The notes under the pieces were generated by a model. That model was not told the DNA's origin, did not search any database, and worked only from the letters and a program-made list of their open reading frames with translations. 64,000 nucleotides of DNA. Source: Thioclava sp. JE_KL1. GTDB taxonomy: Bacteria > Pseudomonadota > Alphaproteobacteria > Rhodobacterales > Rhodobacteraceae. The position numbers and the translations under genes were made by a program. The stretch spans positions 454,365 to 518,364 of the forward strand of contig NZ_WBJS01000003.1 of NCBI RefSeq assembly GCF_009296265.1, written 5' to 3'. Shown here piece by piece: positions 51,584-61,482 of the stretch (position 1 is its first letter; each line of letters begins with the position of its first letter).

Positions 51584-52747
51584 ATGCAGACCATTACCAC
51601 GACCGAGGCCCTCGCGGCCTTCTGCGAAAAGGCCAAGCAAGAGCCCTACGTCACCGTCGACACCGAATTCCTGCGCGAGCGGACCTACTGGTCCAAGCTG
51701 TGCCTCGTGCAGATGGCGCTCCCCAATCATGGCGAGACCGAAGGCGAGGCCGTTCTGGTCGATCCGCTGTCCGACGCGCTCTCGCTCGAGCCGCTCTACG
51801 ATCTTTACCGCCACAAGGAGACCGTGAAGGTTTTCCACGCGGCCCGGCAGGATCTGGAGATTTTCTTCACCGACGCGCAGGTCTTCCCCGATCCGCTGTT
51901 CGACACGCAGATCGCCGCGATGGTCTGCGGCTTCGGCGAGCAGGTGGGCTACGAGACGCTGGTGCGCAAGATCGCCAAGCAGTCGCTCGACAAGTCCTCG
52001 CGCTTCACCGACTGGTCGCGCCGTCCGCTGACCGAGGCGCAGAAGAAATACGCCATCGCCGATGTGACCCATCTGCGCGTGATCTACGAATTCCTCGACG
52101 AACAGCTGAAGAAAACCGGCCGCGATGCCTGGGTCGAAGAGGAAGAGGCGGTTCTGCTGAACCCCGAGACCTATATCAACCGCCCCGAAGAGGCGTGGAA
52201 GCGCGTGAAGACGCGGACCAATTCGGGCCGCTTCCTCGCCATCGTGCGCGAGCTGGCGCAGTTCCGTGAGGGCTATGCCCAAAACCGAAACATCCCGCGG
52301 AGCCGTATCTTCAAGGATGACGCGCTGCTGGAGCTGGCCTCGACCAAGCCCTCGTCGATCGAAGAGCTGGGCAAGTCGCGACTGCTGCTGCGCGAGGCCC
52401 GCAAGGGCGAGATCGCCGAGGGCATCCTGACGGCGGTGCGCGAAGGGCTGGAGATGCCCAACGAGAAGCTGCCCCGCCCCGACAATCAGGCCCAGCAATT
52501 GCAGGTCGACACCGCGCTTGGCGATCTGCTGCGGGTGCTGCTGAAAGCGAAATCGCAGCAGGCAGGCGTCGCCGCGAAGCTGATCGCGACGTCCTCCGAT
52601 CTGGATCGCATCGCCGCTGGCAAGCGCGACGTGGCCGCCCTGCAGGGCTGGCGCGCGGAGGTCTTCGGCACTGACGCGCTGCGTCTGGCTAAGGGCGAAG
52701 TGGCTTTGACCGCCGATAGCGGCGCGGTGAAGCTGATCGACGTGTAA
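51584..52747 (+). CDS. rnd: Ribonuclease D
   Basis: 387 aa, DEDD exonuclease with HRDC domain. Catalytic Asp26 and Glu28 (VTVDTEFLRE), Asp86 (VFHAARQDLEIF), Asp155 (YAIADVTHLRVIY), and the conserved YETLVRKIAKQSLDK and FTDWSRRPLT. HRDC segment FLAIVRELAQFREGYAQ near 225-245. 3'-5' exonuclease active in tRNA 3'-end processing. Followed by a hairpin-rich gap. Confidence 0.95.
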   Translation: MQTITTTEALAAFCEKAKQEPYVTVDTEFLRERTYWSKLCLVQMALPNHGETEGEAVLVDPLSDALSLEPLYDLYRHKETVKVFHAARQDLEIFFTDAQVFPDPLFDTQIAAMVCGFGEQVGYETLVRKIAKQSLDKSSRFTDWSRRPLTEAQKKYAIADVTHLRVIYEFLDEQLKKTGRDAWVEEEEAVLLNPETYINRPEEAWKRVKTRTNSGRFLAIVRELAQFREGYAQNRNIPRSRIFKDDALLELASTKPSSIEELGKSRLLLREARKGEIAEGILTAVREGLEMPNEKLPRPDNQAQQLQVDTALGDLLRVLLKAKSQQAGVAAKLIATSSDLDRIAAGKRDVAALQGWRAEVFGTDALRLAKGEVALTADSGAVKLIDV

Positions 52748-52759
52748 GGACACCAGAGG

Positions 52760-52925
52760 GCTGCGCCTGACCGCCGGGTGGGCGCCCCCTTCTTTGGTGG
52801 TCTTCGCTTTATCCCTGAAAGTTTCGGAGGCTTTCAGTGCGCGCGCTGACACCCCACAAGCGCCCGCCCGAGGGGGCGGTCGGGCGCTGCGCGGGCCGCT
52901 GTCGCGGCTGATCCGGGCAAGACGA
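52760..52925. repeat. Hairpin-rich intergenic element, copy A
   Basis: CGGGTGGGCGC near 52776, then AGCGCCCG / CGGGCGCT (about 52858-52888) with an inner CCGCCC/GGGCGG pair and GCGCGGGCC. A second element with the same order of features lies after sufE. Confidence 0.5.
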
Positions 52926-52928
52926 CAA

Positions 52929-52954
52929 GAAAAAGGCCCGGGTCGCCCCGAGCC
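52929..52954 (-). terminator. Rho-independent terminator of the lipoprotein gene
   Basis: On the minus strand, GGCTCGGG pairs with CCCGGGCC around a GCGA tetraloop (52935-52954; one T-G wobble), followed by a TTTTTC tract, 25 bp after the stop. Confidence 0.85.
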
Positions 52955-52979
52955 TCATCTCAATCAACTGAAGTGACGA

Positions 52980-53477
52980 TCAGCGCGCGACGGACCGCGC
53001 GTTGGAAGCGCCCTGCACGACGATCTTGCGCACGCCCTGCAGCTTGTAAGTGCTCAGGAACGCAGCCGCCGAGACCTCGCGCGACTGCGGGGTCATCACC
53101 CGGCGCGCATCGGGGCTTTCAGCGGGCGGCGGCGAGACCATGAAGACATAGGTCACCGTGCCGTTCTCGTCCGGCGCACCGCCATTCAGCGGGACCAGAT
53201 CGGTATCCCAATAGCCTTGCGTCGGCGGCAGGCCCATCGCGGTGATGATCGCGCCCGAGGGGATCTTCTCGACCGAGAGCGAGGAAACCTGCGACACCTG
53301 CTGCTGGTTCGGCTTGCCGACCTTCACGGGGTAGCCGCCGCGCGGGGCGAGTGTCTCTACCGGTGCGGCCGTGTCGCGCCCGAACCAGTTGAACGGGTTG
53401 AGCTTGCTGTCACGGATTGTGCCGCAGCCTGCGGTGGTGAGCGTCAGGGCAAGTGCCGCGATCAGGGCTTTGTTCAT
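52980..53477 (-). CDS. Lipoprotein of unknown function
   Basis: 165 aa from ATG 53477 with CGGAGCC upstream; the long upstream extension is antisense to sufE and rejected. Signal peptide MNKALIAALALTLTTAGCGT with lipobox TAGC, Cys18 being the lipidated residue. The mature part starts with NPFNWFGR, contains SVEKIPSGAIITAMGLPPTQG and GTVTYVFMVSPPPA, and ends in SAAAFLSTYKLQGVRKIVVQ. No enzymatic motif. Divergent from sufE. Confidence 0.8.
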   Translation of the reverse strand: MNKALIAALALTLTTAGCGTIRDSKLNPFNWFGRDTAAPVETLAPRGGYPVKVGKPNQQQVSQVSSLSVEKIPSGAIITAMGLPPTQGYWDTDLVPLNGGAPDENGTVTYVFMVSPPPAESPDARRVMTPQSREVSAAAFLSTYKLQGVRKIVVQGASNARSVAR

Positions 53478-53615
53478 GATGGCTCCGATACTGTCCCGGG
53501 TCTGGACCCGGATTTGTGGTAGCCCATTGTAGCGCTTTTGAAAAGCCGCGTCTGGACCCTCGGGCGCGAACCCGTTACCCAATAGGCAATTCCCTGTCCG
53601 TAGGAGCGAGTGACC

Positions 53616-54044
53616 ATGGCCCGCGAAGCCTTTGAAGAGATTGCCGAGACCTTCGAATTTCTCGACGATTGGGAGGACCGCTACCGTCATGTAATCGAAC
53701 TGGGCCGCGAATTGCCGCCTCTGGACGACGCGGTGAAGGTGCCCGCGACCAAGGTGGAGGGCTGTGCGAGCCAGGTCTGGCTGCTGCCCCGGATCGAGGG
53801 CGAGGGCCCGCAGGCGACCTTCGATTTTCAGGGAGAGAGCGACGCGATGATCGTGCAGGGGCTGATCGCGATCCTGCATGCGCTTTATTCCGGACTGACG
53901 GTCGAGGACGTCCTGAAGGTGGACGCACCCGCCGAGCTGGGCCGTCTGGGCCTGAACGACCACCTCTCGGCGCAGCGCTCGAACGGGTTGCGCGCGATGG
54001 TGGAACGGATTCGCAAGCTGGCCGGTGAGGCCGTGGGGGCGTAA
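53616..54044 (+). CDS. sufE: Cysteine desulfurase sulfur acceptor SufE
   Basis: 142 aa from ATG 53616, chosen over the GTG at 53610 because AGGAG is 9 bases upstream. The acceptor Cys50 is in VPATKVEGCASQVWL, the SufE signature. Start FEEIAETFEFLDDWEDRY and end MVERIRKLAGEA also match. It takes persulfide from SufS for Fe-S cluster assembly. The rest of the suf operon is elsewhere. Confidence 0.94.
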   Translation: MAREAFEEIAETFEFLDDWEDRYRHVIELGRELPPLDDAVKVPATKVEGCASQVWLLPRIEGEGPQATFDFQGESDAMIVQGLIAILHALYSGLTVEDVLKVDAPAELGRLGLNDHLSAQRSNGLRAMVERIRKLAGEAVGA

Positions 54045-54069
54045 GGCCCTAGGTTTTCTACTTAGCGAC

Positions 54070-54228
54070 AGAGGGACGCGCCCGAGCCTCGGGTGGGCGC
54101 GTTGCAACGCATGTGGCTGGGCGGTTTATCTCGCAAGCCCGCACGACCTCCATACCCGCGCCGACATCGCCAATGCGCCCTCCCGGGGGGAGGGTCGGGC
54201 GCGGCCCGGGGCTGGTCGCCCCGAGCCA
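54070..54228. repeat. Hairpin-rich intergenic element, copy B
   Basis: ACGCGCCC (54076-54083) / GGGCGCGT (54095-54102) with inner CGAG/CTCG, then GCGCCC-TCCC ... GGGA-GGGTCGGGCGC (about 54176-54199) and CGGGGC / GCCCCG (about 54203-54219). It shares its order of features with copy A downstream of rnd. Confidence 0.5.
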
Positions 54229-54241
54229 GTCACCCCAAACG

Positions 54242-54266
54242 AAAATGGCCGGTCCATCGACCGGCC
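54242..54266 (-). terminator. Rho-independent terminator of pntB
   Basis: GGCCGGTC (54247-54254) pairs with GACCGGCC (54259-54266), loop CATC; on the minus strand an ATTTTC tract follows. About 25 bp after the pntB stop. Confidence 0.85.
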
Positions 54267-54291
54267 GTTTCCAATTTTCCTGCCCTGCCGA

Positions 54292-55725
54292 TCAGTCGAT
54301 CAGCGGCAGCAGTTGGTTCACCGAGTCCTTGGCGTCGCCATAGAACATCCGGGTGTTCTCTTTGTAGAACAGCGGGTTCTCGATGCCCGAATAACCGGTG
54401 CCCTGACCGCGCTTCGAGACGAAGACCTGCTTGGCCCTCCACACTTCCAGAACCGGCATGCCAGCGATCGGCGAGTTCGGATCTTCCTGTGCGGCGGGGT
54501 TCACGATGTCGTTCGAGCCGATGACGATCACCACGTCGGTATCGGGGAAGTCCTCGTTGATCTCGTCCATTTCCAGGACGATATCGTAAGGCACCTTCGC
54601 CTCGGCCAGCAGCACGTTCATGTGGCCCGGCAGACGGCCCGCGACCGGGTGGATCGCGAAGCGGACTTCCTTGCCTTGGCTGCGCAGCTTGCGGGTCAGT
54701 TCCGACACCGCCTGCTGAGCCTGCGCCACCGCCATGCCGTAGCCCGGCACGATGATCACGCTATCGGCGTCGCGCAGAGCCGAAGCCACGCCATCGGCGT
54801 CGATCGCGATCTGCTCGCCCTCGACTTCCATCGCGGGACCGGAGGTGCCGCCGAAGCCGCCGAGGATAACGCTGATGAACGAGCGGTTCATCGCCTTGCA
54901 CATGATGTAGGACAGGATCGCACCCGAGGAGCCGACCAGCGCGCCGACCACGATCAGAAGATCGTTGCCCAGCGAGAAGCCGATCGCCGCCGCGGCCCAG
55001 CCCGAATAGGAGTTCAGCATCGACACCACGACCGGCATATCGGCACCGCCGATACCCATGATCAGGTGGTAGCCGATGAAGAAGGCCAGAAGCGTCATCG
55101 CGATCAGTGCCCAAGCGCCTGCCCCGTTGATGAACAGGATCAGCAGGATCACCGAGAGGATCGCGGCGCCTGCGTTGAGCATATGCCCGCCCGGGAGCTT
55201 GGTGGCCTTCGAGGTCACCTTGCCCGCGAGCTTGCCGAAGGCCACGACCGACCCGGTGAAGGTCACCGCCCCGATGAACACGCCGAGGAACAGCTCGACG
55301 CGCAGGATCGACAGCTCGACCGGCGTCTTATGCGCGATCAGAGCGGCAAAGCCCTTCAGCGCGTGCTGTTCTTCCACGCCCATCGCGCCGACGCGCGCCA
55401 TCTCGATATAGGCGTTGTAGCCCACGAAGACGGCGGCGAGACCGACCAGCGAGTGCATCGCGGCCACAAGCTGCGGCATTTCCGTCATCTGCACCCGGTT
55501 CGCAACGAACCAGCCGATGATGCCACCGGCCGCGATCAGGATGACCGAGAGAAGCCACAGGCCCGAACCCGGGCCGATCAGCGTCGCCAGAACCGCAAGG
55601 CCCATGCCGACGATGCCATACCACACGGCCCGTTTCGCGCTTTCCTGCCCCGAGAGGCCGCCCAGCGAGAGGATGAAGAGAACTGCCGCGACGACATAGG
55701 CGGCGGTCGAAAATCCGTTTTCCAT
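54292..55725 (-). CDS. pntB: NAD(P) transhydrogenase subunit beta
   Basis: 477 aa. Nine or so transmembrane helices up to about residue 260, including [36 protein letters not shown], and [13 protein letters not shown]. The C-terminal NADP(H)-binding domain has [50 protein letters not shown] and [16 protein letters not shown]. It uses the proton gradient to drive hydride transfer from NADH to NADP+. It starts 15 bases after the pntA stop with GGGGGAG upstream. Confidence 0.97.
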   Translation of the reverse strand: MENGFSTAAYVVAAVLFILSLGGLSGQESAKRAVWYGIVGMGLAVLATLIGPGSGLWLLSVILIAAGGIIGWFVANRVQMTEMPQLVAAMHSLVGLAAVFVGYNAYIEMARVGAMGVEEQHALKGFAALIAHKTPVELSILRVELFLGVFIGAVTFTGSVVAFGKLAGKVTSKATKLPGGHMLNAGAAILSVILLILFINGAGAWALIAMTLLAFFIGYHLIMGIGGADMPVVVSMLNSYSGWAAAAIGFSLGNDLLIVVGALVGSSGAILSYIMCKAMNRSFISVILGGFGGTSGPAMEVEGEQIAIDADGVASALRDADSVIIVPGYGMAVAQAQQAVSELTRKLRSQGKEVRFAIHPVAGRLPGHMNVLLAEAKVPYDIVLEMDEINEDFPDTDVVIVIGSNDIVNPAAQEDPNSPIAGMPVLEVWRAKQVFVSKRGQGTGYSGIENPLFYKENTRMFYGDAKDSVNQLLPLID

Positions 55726-55740
55726 TACGCTCTCCCCCTC

Positions 55741-57315
55741 TTACGACTTCTGGAACATGGCGAGCATGCGCCGGGTGACCATGAAGCCACCGAAGATGTT
55801 GATCCCGGCCATGAACACCGACAGCGCAGCGAGCAGGATCACGAGCCACGAGCCCGATCCGATCTGCAACAGCGCGCCGAGGATGATGATCGACGAGATC
55901 GCGTTGGTCACAGCCATCAGCGGCGTGTGCAGCGAGTGCGAGACGTTCCAGATCACCTGGAAGCCCACGAAACAGCTGAGCACGAAAACGATGAAGTGCT
56001 GCATGAAGCTGGCCGGCGCCACGAGGCCCACGCCCAGAAGCACGATCGCGCCCACGGCGAGCAGCGTCACCTGATTGCGGGTCTGCGCCTTGAAGGCGGC
56101 GACCTCATTGGCGCGCTTTTCCTCCGGCGTCAGCTCCTTGGCCTTTTCCTTCGGCTTCTGCGCCGCGATCGCGGCCACCTTGGGTTTCGGCGGCGGGAAG
56201 GTGATCGCGCCCTGATAGGCGACGGTCGCGCCGCGGATCACATCGTCTTCCATGTCATGAACGACGACACCGTCCTTCTCGGGCGTCAGGTCCGTCATCA
56301 TGTGACGGATGTTCGTCGAGTAGAGCGTGGAGCTCTGCGTCGCCATGCGGCTCGGGAAATCGGTGTAGCCGACGATGGTCACGCCATTGTCGCTCACGAT
56401 CTTCTGGTCCGGCACGGTCAGTTCGCAGTTGCCACCGCGCTCGGCGGCGAGGTCCACGATCACCGAGCCCGGCTTCATCGCCTCGACCATGTCCTTCGTC
56501 CACAGCACCGGGGCGTCGCGGCCCGGGATCAGCGCGGTGGTGATGACGATGTCGATATCGGGCGCCAGTTCGCGGAATTTCGCGAGCTGGGCTTCGCGGA
56601 ACTCCGGCGAGGACGGCGCAGCATAGCCACCCGTCTCGGCGCCGTCTTTCGCAGCCTCCTCGAAATCGAGATAGACGAACTCGGCGCCCATCGACTCGAT
56701 CTGCTCGGCCACTTCGGGACGCACGTCGAACGCGTAGGTGATCGCACCCAGCGAGGTCGAAGCGCCGATCGCGGCAAGACCCGCGACGCCTGCGCCCACC
56801 ACGAGCACTTTCGCCGGCGGAACCTTACCTGCCGCCGTCACCTGCCCGGTGAAGAACCGGCCAAAGTTGTTGCCTGCCTCCAGCACCGCACGGTAGCCCG
56901 CGATATTGGCCATCGACGACAGCGCATCCATTTTCTGCGCGCGCGAAATCCGCGGGACCATGTCCATCGCGATCACGTTCGCACCGGTCTTCTCTGCGGC
57001 TTTCAGAAGCTCTTCGTTCTGGGCCGGGTAGAAGAACGAGATCAGGGTCTGGCCGGGCTTGAGGCGCTTGACCTCTGTATCGCTCGGCGGACGCACCTTG
57101 ATGACGAAATCCACCTCTTTGAACAGCGCGGCGGCGGTCTTGATGACGGTCACGTTCGCGGCCTCATAGGCCTCGTCTGTGAAGCCGGCCCGGACGCCTG
57201 CCCCGGTCTCGATGAAACACTCATGGCCCAGCTTTTGCAGCTGCAAAGCCGAGTCGGGCGTCATGGCGACCCGCGCCTCGCCCTCGAAAATCTCCTTTGG
57301 AGCTCCGATTTTCAC
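55741..57315 (-). CDS. pntA: NAD(P) transhydrogenase subunit alpha
   Basis: 524 aa from GTG 57315 with GGGGGAG upstream; the 28-residue upstream extension is rejected. NAD-binding domain like alanine dehydrogenase: [65 protein letters not shown]. The C-terminal transmembrane part (about 420-520) is fused to it as in E. coli, unlike the split PntAA/PntAB of other alphaproteobacteria. It contains a charged Lys/Glu-rich linker ([15 protein letters not shown]). Confidence 0.97.
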   Translation of the reverse strand: MKIGAPKEIFEGEARVAMTPDSALQLQKLGHECFIETGAGVRAGFTDEAYEAANVTVIKTAAALFKEVDFVIKVRPPSDTEVKRLKPGQTLISFFYPAQNEELLKAAEKTGANVIAMDMVPRISRAQKMDALSSMANIAGYRAVLEAGNNFGRFFTGQVTAAGKVPPAKVLVVGAGVAGLAAIGASTSLGAITYAFDVRPEVAEQIESMGAEFVYLDFEEAAKDGAETGGYAAPSSPEFREAQLAKFRELAPDIDIVITTALIPGRDAPVLWTKDMVEAMKPGSVIVDLAAERGGNCELTVPDQKIVSDNGVTIVGYTDFPSRMATQSSTLYSTNIRHMMTDLTPEKDGVVVHDMEDDVIRGATVAYQGAITFPPPKPKVAAIAAQKPKEKAKELTPEEKRANEVAAFKAQTRNQVTLLAVGAIVLLGVGLVAPASFMQHFIVFVLSCFVGFQVIWNVSHSLHTPLMAVTNAISSIIILGALLQIGSGSWLVILLAALSVFMAGINIFGGFMVTRRMLAMFQKS

Positions 57316-57602
57316 TCTAACTCCCCCTTGGATAGCGGTGCGTTTAGCCGATGGCCTGCGCACCCGGAATCTTGCGTCGTACTCCTTAGCATCGCGCAAT
57401 AATGTTTCACAAGCACCGATGGGCCGTAAAACCTTGTTAATCGGTCACGGCGCGCCTCACCGGTCCGTGTATACCATTGAATACCGAACTTTGGGGCTAT
57501 TTTTCTTTTTATATTAGAGCCTTACCGGAACTTTCTTGCGCTGCGACCCGATTGCACCGTCATCAGCTTTTTTGACGGGCGCAGCACTTTGCCGCGGCTC
57601 GA

Positions 57603-58049
57603 TCAGAGCCAGCGGCGGGTCCGGGCGCGGTAGGCGGTGTAAGCGTCGCCGAAATGCGCGGCGATCCGGGCTTCCTCGCCGAGAATGTAGCGCTGCGTGA
57701 TGAACCACATGAAGACCGGCACCAGCAGAAGCCCCAAAGGCGCGTGCCAGATCAGCGCCAGCCCCGCCAGCACCAGCGCATCGCCGAGATAGATCGGGTT
57801 GCGCGACAGCGCGAAGACGCCGGAGGTCACGAGGTCCGACGGGTCACGGCGCGGAATGAAGGTGGTGCGGTGAAGCAGCATCTGCCCCACCGCGGCCAGC
57901 ATGAGTGCAAGCCCAAGCGCGATCGCGATCATCCCGAGCGCGCGATCATAGCGAAACGGCATCGGCACGACCTGCCCGAGCCCCCAGACCAGCGCCGCGA
58001 ACAGCACGAGCCAGAGCGGCGGAATGTCGATCTCGCGCAGAGGGTTCAT
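57603..58049 (-). CDS. Isoprenylcysteine carboxyl methyltransferase family protein
   Basis: 148 aa membrane protein, about four helices. It has the ICMT/PEMT family block LVTSGVFALSRNPIYLGDAL, and C-terminal RYILGEEARIAAHFGDAY and YRARTRRWL. This SAM-binding fold methylates lipids or small molecules; substrates of short bacterial members are unknown. It lies eight bases before a lipoprotein gene on the same strand and is probably cotranscribed with it. Confidence 0.88.
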   Translation of the reverse strand: MNPLREIDIPPLWLVLFAALVWGLGQVVPMPFRYDRALGMIAIALGLALMLAAVGQMLLHRTTFIPRRDPSDLVTSGVFALSRNPIYLGDALVLAGLALIWHAPLGLLLVPVFMWFITQRYILGEEARIAAHFGDAYTAYRARTRRWL

Positions 58050-58057
58050 CGCGCTGC

Positions 58058-58546
58058 TTACAGTTTGTAGACGGTGAGTTCAGGCAGATCGGTCAGCGGC
58101 ACCTCGAGCAGGCGCAGCGCGGGCAGCGACACTTCCGAGCCCGAGCCAGCCGCCTTGCCCGACGGGATCAGCGTGACCTTCGCGGATTTGCCGGTCTTCG
58201 GGTCTTCGATCCGGCCGGGGGTCTCGCTTTTCACCAGCCCGGTCTTCACCCAGAAGCCCGGATCGGCCGGATCGCCAAGGCTCGCGATTGTGGTGCCAAG
58301 CTTGGTCTCGCCGCCCACGGGTTTCTTCGCCGCCTCTGCGCGCTGCTCCGCGGTGGTGGTATCAAGGGAATCGGCGGTTTTCGCACTCGGTTTCGGGATC
58401 GGGGCCGCGACCGGAGCGGCGGCGTCGGGGGCTGCCGTGGTCGCCGGGCCCGCGGCGTTCGGGCCGTTGAGTCCCAGCGTGGCGCAGCCCGCCATCGGCA
58501 TCATCAGCGTGAGCGCCAGGATCGGGCGGGAGAGGGGTTTGCGCAT
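58058..58546 (-). CDS. Lipoprotein, unknown function
   Basis: 162 aa from ATG 58546 with AAGGAG upstream. Signal peptide MRKPLSRPILALTLMMPMAG with lipobox MAGC, Cys21. An Ala/Pro-rich linker (AAPDAAAPVAAPIPKPSAK) is followed by a small domain with TKLGTTIASLGDPADPGFWV and EVSLPALRLLEVPLTDLP. Homologues in this order are sometimes labelled D-galactarate dehydratase; nothing in the sequence supports enzymatic activity. Confidence 0.8.
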   Translation of the reverse strand: MRKPLSRPILALTLMMPMAGCATLGLNGPNAAGPATTAAPDAAAPVAAPIPKPSAKTADSLDTTTAEQRAEAAKKPVGGETKLGTTIASLGDPADPGFWVKTGLVKSETPGRIEDPKTGKSAKVTLIPSGKAAGSGSEVSLPALRLLEVPLTDLPELTVYKL

Positions 58547-58681
58547 TCGAAATCTCCTTAAAATTTCGTCGAGCCTATGCCCAGTCCGAGGCGACTGCCA
58601 CCCCCCGCTCTGCGCCCTGCCCGCACGTGATCCACGCGACGACCCTTGCCGCCCCGCCCGCCGCGCCTTACTTTCCGAACC

Positions 58682-59689
58682 ATGGATAACACGCCCCTCA
58701 TCGACCCCTTCGCCCGCCCGATCGACTACTTGCGGGTGTCGGTCACCGACCGCTGCGATTTTCGCTGCACCTATTGCATGGCCGAACACATGCAGTTCCT
58801 GCCGAAAAAGGAACTGCTGACGCTCGAAGAACTGGACCGGCTCTGCTCAACCTTCATCCGCCTCGGCGTGAAGAAGCTGCGCATCACCGGGGGCGAGCCG
58901 CTGGTGCGGCGTGACATAATGACCTTCTTCCGCTCGATCTCGCGGCATCTGGAGACCGGCGATCTGCGCGAGCTGACGCTGACCACCAATGGCTCGCAGC
59001 TTGCGAAATTCGCCGATGATCTCGCGGCTCTGGGCATGAAGCGGATCAACGTCTCGCTAGATACGCTCGATGCCGACAAATTCGCGAAGATCACGCGCTG
59101 GGGCCGGCTCGAACAGGTGCTCAAAGGTCTCGAGGCCGCGAAACGCGCGGGTCTCAAGGTCAAGATCAACACCGTCGCGCTGAAGGGCTTCAACGAGGAC
59201 GAGCTGTTCACCCTGATCGACTGGTGCGCGGCGGAAGGCTTCGATCTGACCTTTATCGAAGTGATGCCGATGGGCGAGATGGGCGACGATCTGCGGCTCG
59301 ATCAATACTGGCCGCTCTCGGATGTGCGCAAGGCGATGGCCGAGCGCTTCACCCTGACCGATCTGGCGGAATCGACCGGGGGCCCGGCGCGCTACGTCCG
59401 GCTTGAGGAAAGCGGTCAGAAGATCGGCTTCATCACGCCGCTGACGCATAATTTCTGCGAGAACTGCAACCGCGTGCGGGTGACCTGCACGGGCGAGCTG
59501 TTCATGTGTCTGGGCCAGGAAGACAACGCCGATCTGCGCGCGCCCCTGCGAGCCAGCGAGGACGACGCGGCGCTGGAAGCCGCGATCCGCGAGGCGATCT
59601 CGCGCAAGCCCAAAGGCCATGATTTCGACTATTCGCGCCAGACCGTCTCGGGCCAGATGTCGCGCCACATGAGCCATACCGGCGGCTGA
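58682..59689 (+). CDS. moaA: GTP 3',8-cyclase MoaA (molybdenum cofactor biosynthesis)
   Basis: 335 aa from ATG 58682. Radical-SAM cluster CDFRCTYC (Cys25, Cys29, Cys32), GGEP motif [13 protein letters not shown], and the C-terminal second 4Fe-4S cluster in [16 protein letters not shown] with a further Cys in LFMCLG. It converts GTP to the cyclic intermediate of molybdopterin. The C-terminal Gly-Gly (SHTGG) needed for activity is present. A GC-rich hairpin (59700-59729) follows the stop. Confidence 0.96.
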   Translation: MDNTPLIDPFARPIDYLRVSVTDRCDFRCTYCMAEHMQFLPKKELLTLEELDRLCSTFIRLGVKKLRITGGEPLVRRDIMTFFRSISRHLETGDLRELTLTTNGSQLAKFADDLAALGMKRINVSLDTLDADKFAKITRWGRLEQVLKGLEAAKRAGLKVKINTVALKGFNEDELFTLIDWCAAEGFDLTFIEVMPMGEMGDDLRLDQYWPLSDVRKAMAERFTLTDLAESTGGPARYVRLEESGQKIGFITPLTHNFCENCNRVRVTCTGELFMCLGQEDNADLRAPLRASEDDAALEAAIREAISRKPKGHDFDYSRQTVSGQMSRHMSHTGG

Positions 59690-59773
59690 GCCTCACCAAA
59701 CCTGCGTCGGCTACGCGCTCGGCGCAGGTCTCAGGCAACTCACGCGAATTTGGTGGCGCGGCCTACCTCCGGC

Positions 59774-59787
59774 GTGACCCAAATCAA
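59774..59787. promoter_or_regulatory. FnrL/CRP-type box upstream of the universal stress gene
   Basis: GTGAC-CCAA-ATCAA, nine of ten positions match the Rhodobacter FnrL consensus TTGAY-N4-RTCAA (only the first base differs). It lies 55 bases before the uspA start. Confidence 0.6.
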
Positions 59788-59841
59788 TGCATAGGGCCAG
59801 ACCGTCTGGCAGGCTCCCGACAAAGAAAGGGAGCCAAACCA

Positions 59842-60249
59842 ATGTATTCCAACATTCTCGTGCCCGTCGCCTTCGACGAGGATCACAACCCCGACGCCGC
59901 AATCAATGTCGCGCGGGCGCTGGCAGGCGACGGGGCGCGCATCACCTTGCTGCATGTGATGGAAGACGTCCCCGCCTATGCGATCAATTACATGCCCGAG
60001 GGCTATGCGGAGGAATTGCACAAGACGTTGGAGCATGACCTCGCCACGCGCGCGGCGGAGTTCGACGCTGGCGCCTGGGCGATCGTCGAAGGTCAGCCCG
60101 GCCATGAAATCCTGAACTACGCCGAACATATCGGGGCCGATTGCATCGTGATCGCGTCGCACCGCCCGGGCTTTGGCGATTACCTGATCGGCTCGACCGC
60201 CGGGCGTGTCGTGCGCCATGCGAAATGCGCGGTGATGGTGATGCGCTGA
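59842..60249 (+). CDS. Universal stress protein UspA family
   Basis: 135 aa, single Usp domain: MYSNILVPVAFDED, ARITLLHVMEDVPAYAINYM, and the nucleotide-binding IVIASHRPGFGDYLIGS with TAGRVVRHAKCAVMVM. The GSTAGRVVRHA motif suggests an ATP-binding type. A FnrL-like box upstream suggests induction at low oxygen, and a GGGAG site precedes the start by about 7 bases. Convergent with the M20 amidohydrolase gene. Confidence 0.93.
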   Translation: MYSNILVPVAFDEDHNPDAAINVARALAGDGARITLLHVMEDVPAYAINYMPEGYAEELHKTLEHDLATRAAEFDAGAWAIVEGQPGHEILNYAEHIGADCIVIASHRPGFGDYLIGSTAGRVVRHAKCAVMVMR

Positions 60250-60252
60250 GGC

Positions 60253-61425
60253 TCACTCGGCAGGCAAACGCGCCTCGACCATCCCGACGAACCAGCTTGC
60301 ACCCGCAGGCAGGATCGCATCATTGAAATCATATTCCGCGTGATGGAGCGGCGCGCTGGGGCCATTGCCGATGAAGCCATAGGCCCCGGGGCGCACCTCC
60401 AGCATATAGGCGAAATCCTCCGCCCCCATCATCGGGTCGACGTTGCGATCGCAGGTGCCTGCCACGGCCTCGGCCACCTGCGCTGCGACCTCGGCCGCCG
60501 CCGCATCGTTACGCGTGACGGGATAGCCGCGCCGGTAATCGACCTCGGCCGTCGCGTCATGGGTCGCGGCCACCCCCTGCGCGATCTCGCGCAGGCGGCG
60601 CTCGGCCAGATCGCGGGTCTCGGCACTCATCGTGCGCACCGTCCCGCCAAGGCTCACCGAATTGCCGATCACGTTGAGCGCTTTCGAGTCGGTCTCCAGC
60701 GTCGTGACCGACAGCACGATCTCCTCCAGCGGATCGGTCGCGCGGGACACGATGCTTTGCAGCGCGAGGATCAGATGGGCGGAAATCGGCACCGGGTCGA
60801 TCACTTCCTGAGGTTTCGCCGCATGGCCGCCCTTGCCGGTCACCACGATGTCGAAGAAATCCGCCGCCGCCATCATCGCATCGGGCCGGATGCCGAAACT
60901 GCCCGGCTCCATCCCCGGCATGTTGTGCAGCGCATAGACCTCCTCGATGCCGAAACGCTCCATCAGACCGTCCTCGATCATCGCCTTGGCCCCGGCCCCG
61001 CCCTCTTCGGCGGGCTGGAAAATCACCACGGCACGGCCCGCGAAGGCGCGCGTCTCGCAAAGGTATTTCGCCGCCGCCAGCAGGGTCGAAGTGTGCCCGT
61101 CATGGCCGCAGGCATGCATCTTGCCCTCGATCTCGGAAGCATGTTCGGCGCCGGTTTTCTCGCGGATCGGCAGCGCATCCATATCGGCGCGCAGCCCGAC
61201 ACAGCGCAGCCCACCTTGGCGTGCGCCCTGCCCTTCGATCACGCCGACAACGCCCGTGCGCCCGATCCCCTCGACCACCTCATCGCAGCCGAATTCGCGC
61301 AGCAGCTCGGCCACGCGCGCGGAGGTCCGCGGCAGATCGTAGAGCAGTTCGGGATTGCGGTGGAAATCGTGCCGCCATGCGGTGGCTTCCGTGTGCATTT
61401 CGGCAAAACGGTTCTTGATCGGCAT
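60253..61425 (-). CDS. M20 family amidohydrolase (hippurate hydrolase-like)
   Basis: 390 aa metallopeptidase. GLRADMDALPIREKTG (79-92) and the metal motif HACGHDGHTSTLLAA (104-118), FQPAEEGGAGAKAM, HNMPGMEPG, and the dimerisation domain KGGHAAKPQ. C-terminal MMGAEDFAYML. It removes N-acyl groups, such as benzoyl or indole-acyl, from amino acids in the cytosol. Two metal sites appear intact. A GGAGCG ribosome site lies upstream. Confidence 0.93.
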   Translation of the reverse strand: MPIKNRFAEMHTEATAWRHDFHRNPELLYDLPRTSARVAELLREFGCDEVVEGIGRTGVVGVIEGQGARQGGLRCVGLRADMDALPIREKTGAEHASEIEGKMHACGHDGHTSTLLAAAKYLCETRAFAGRAVVIFQPAEEGGAGAKAMIEDGLMERFGIEEVYALHNMPGMEPGSFGIRPDAMMAAADFFDIVVTGKGGHAAKPQEVIDPVPISAHLILALQSIVSRATDPLEEIVLSVTTLETDSKALNVIGNSVSLGGTVRTMSAETRDLAERRLREIAQGVAATHDATAEVDYRRGYPVTRNDAAAAEVAAQVAEAVAGTCDRNVDPMMGAEDFAYMLEVRPGAYGFIGNGPSAPLHHAEYDFNDAILPAGASWFVGMVEARLPAE

Positions 61426-61482
61426 GCTCGCTCCTTGGTTGCGCGCACCCTGCCTCGCCTTGCCGGTGGGTGCAAGCCGCGC

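Noticed and set aside
54025..57402. Plus-strand ORF of 1125 aa
   Set aside because: Antisense to pntA and pntB, Arg/His-rich, with no domains.
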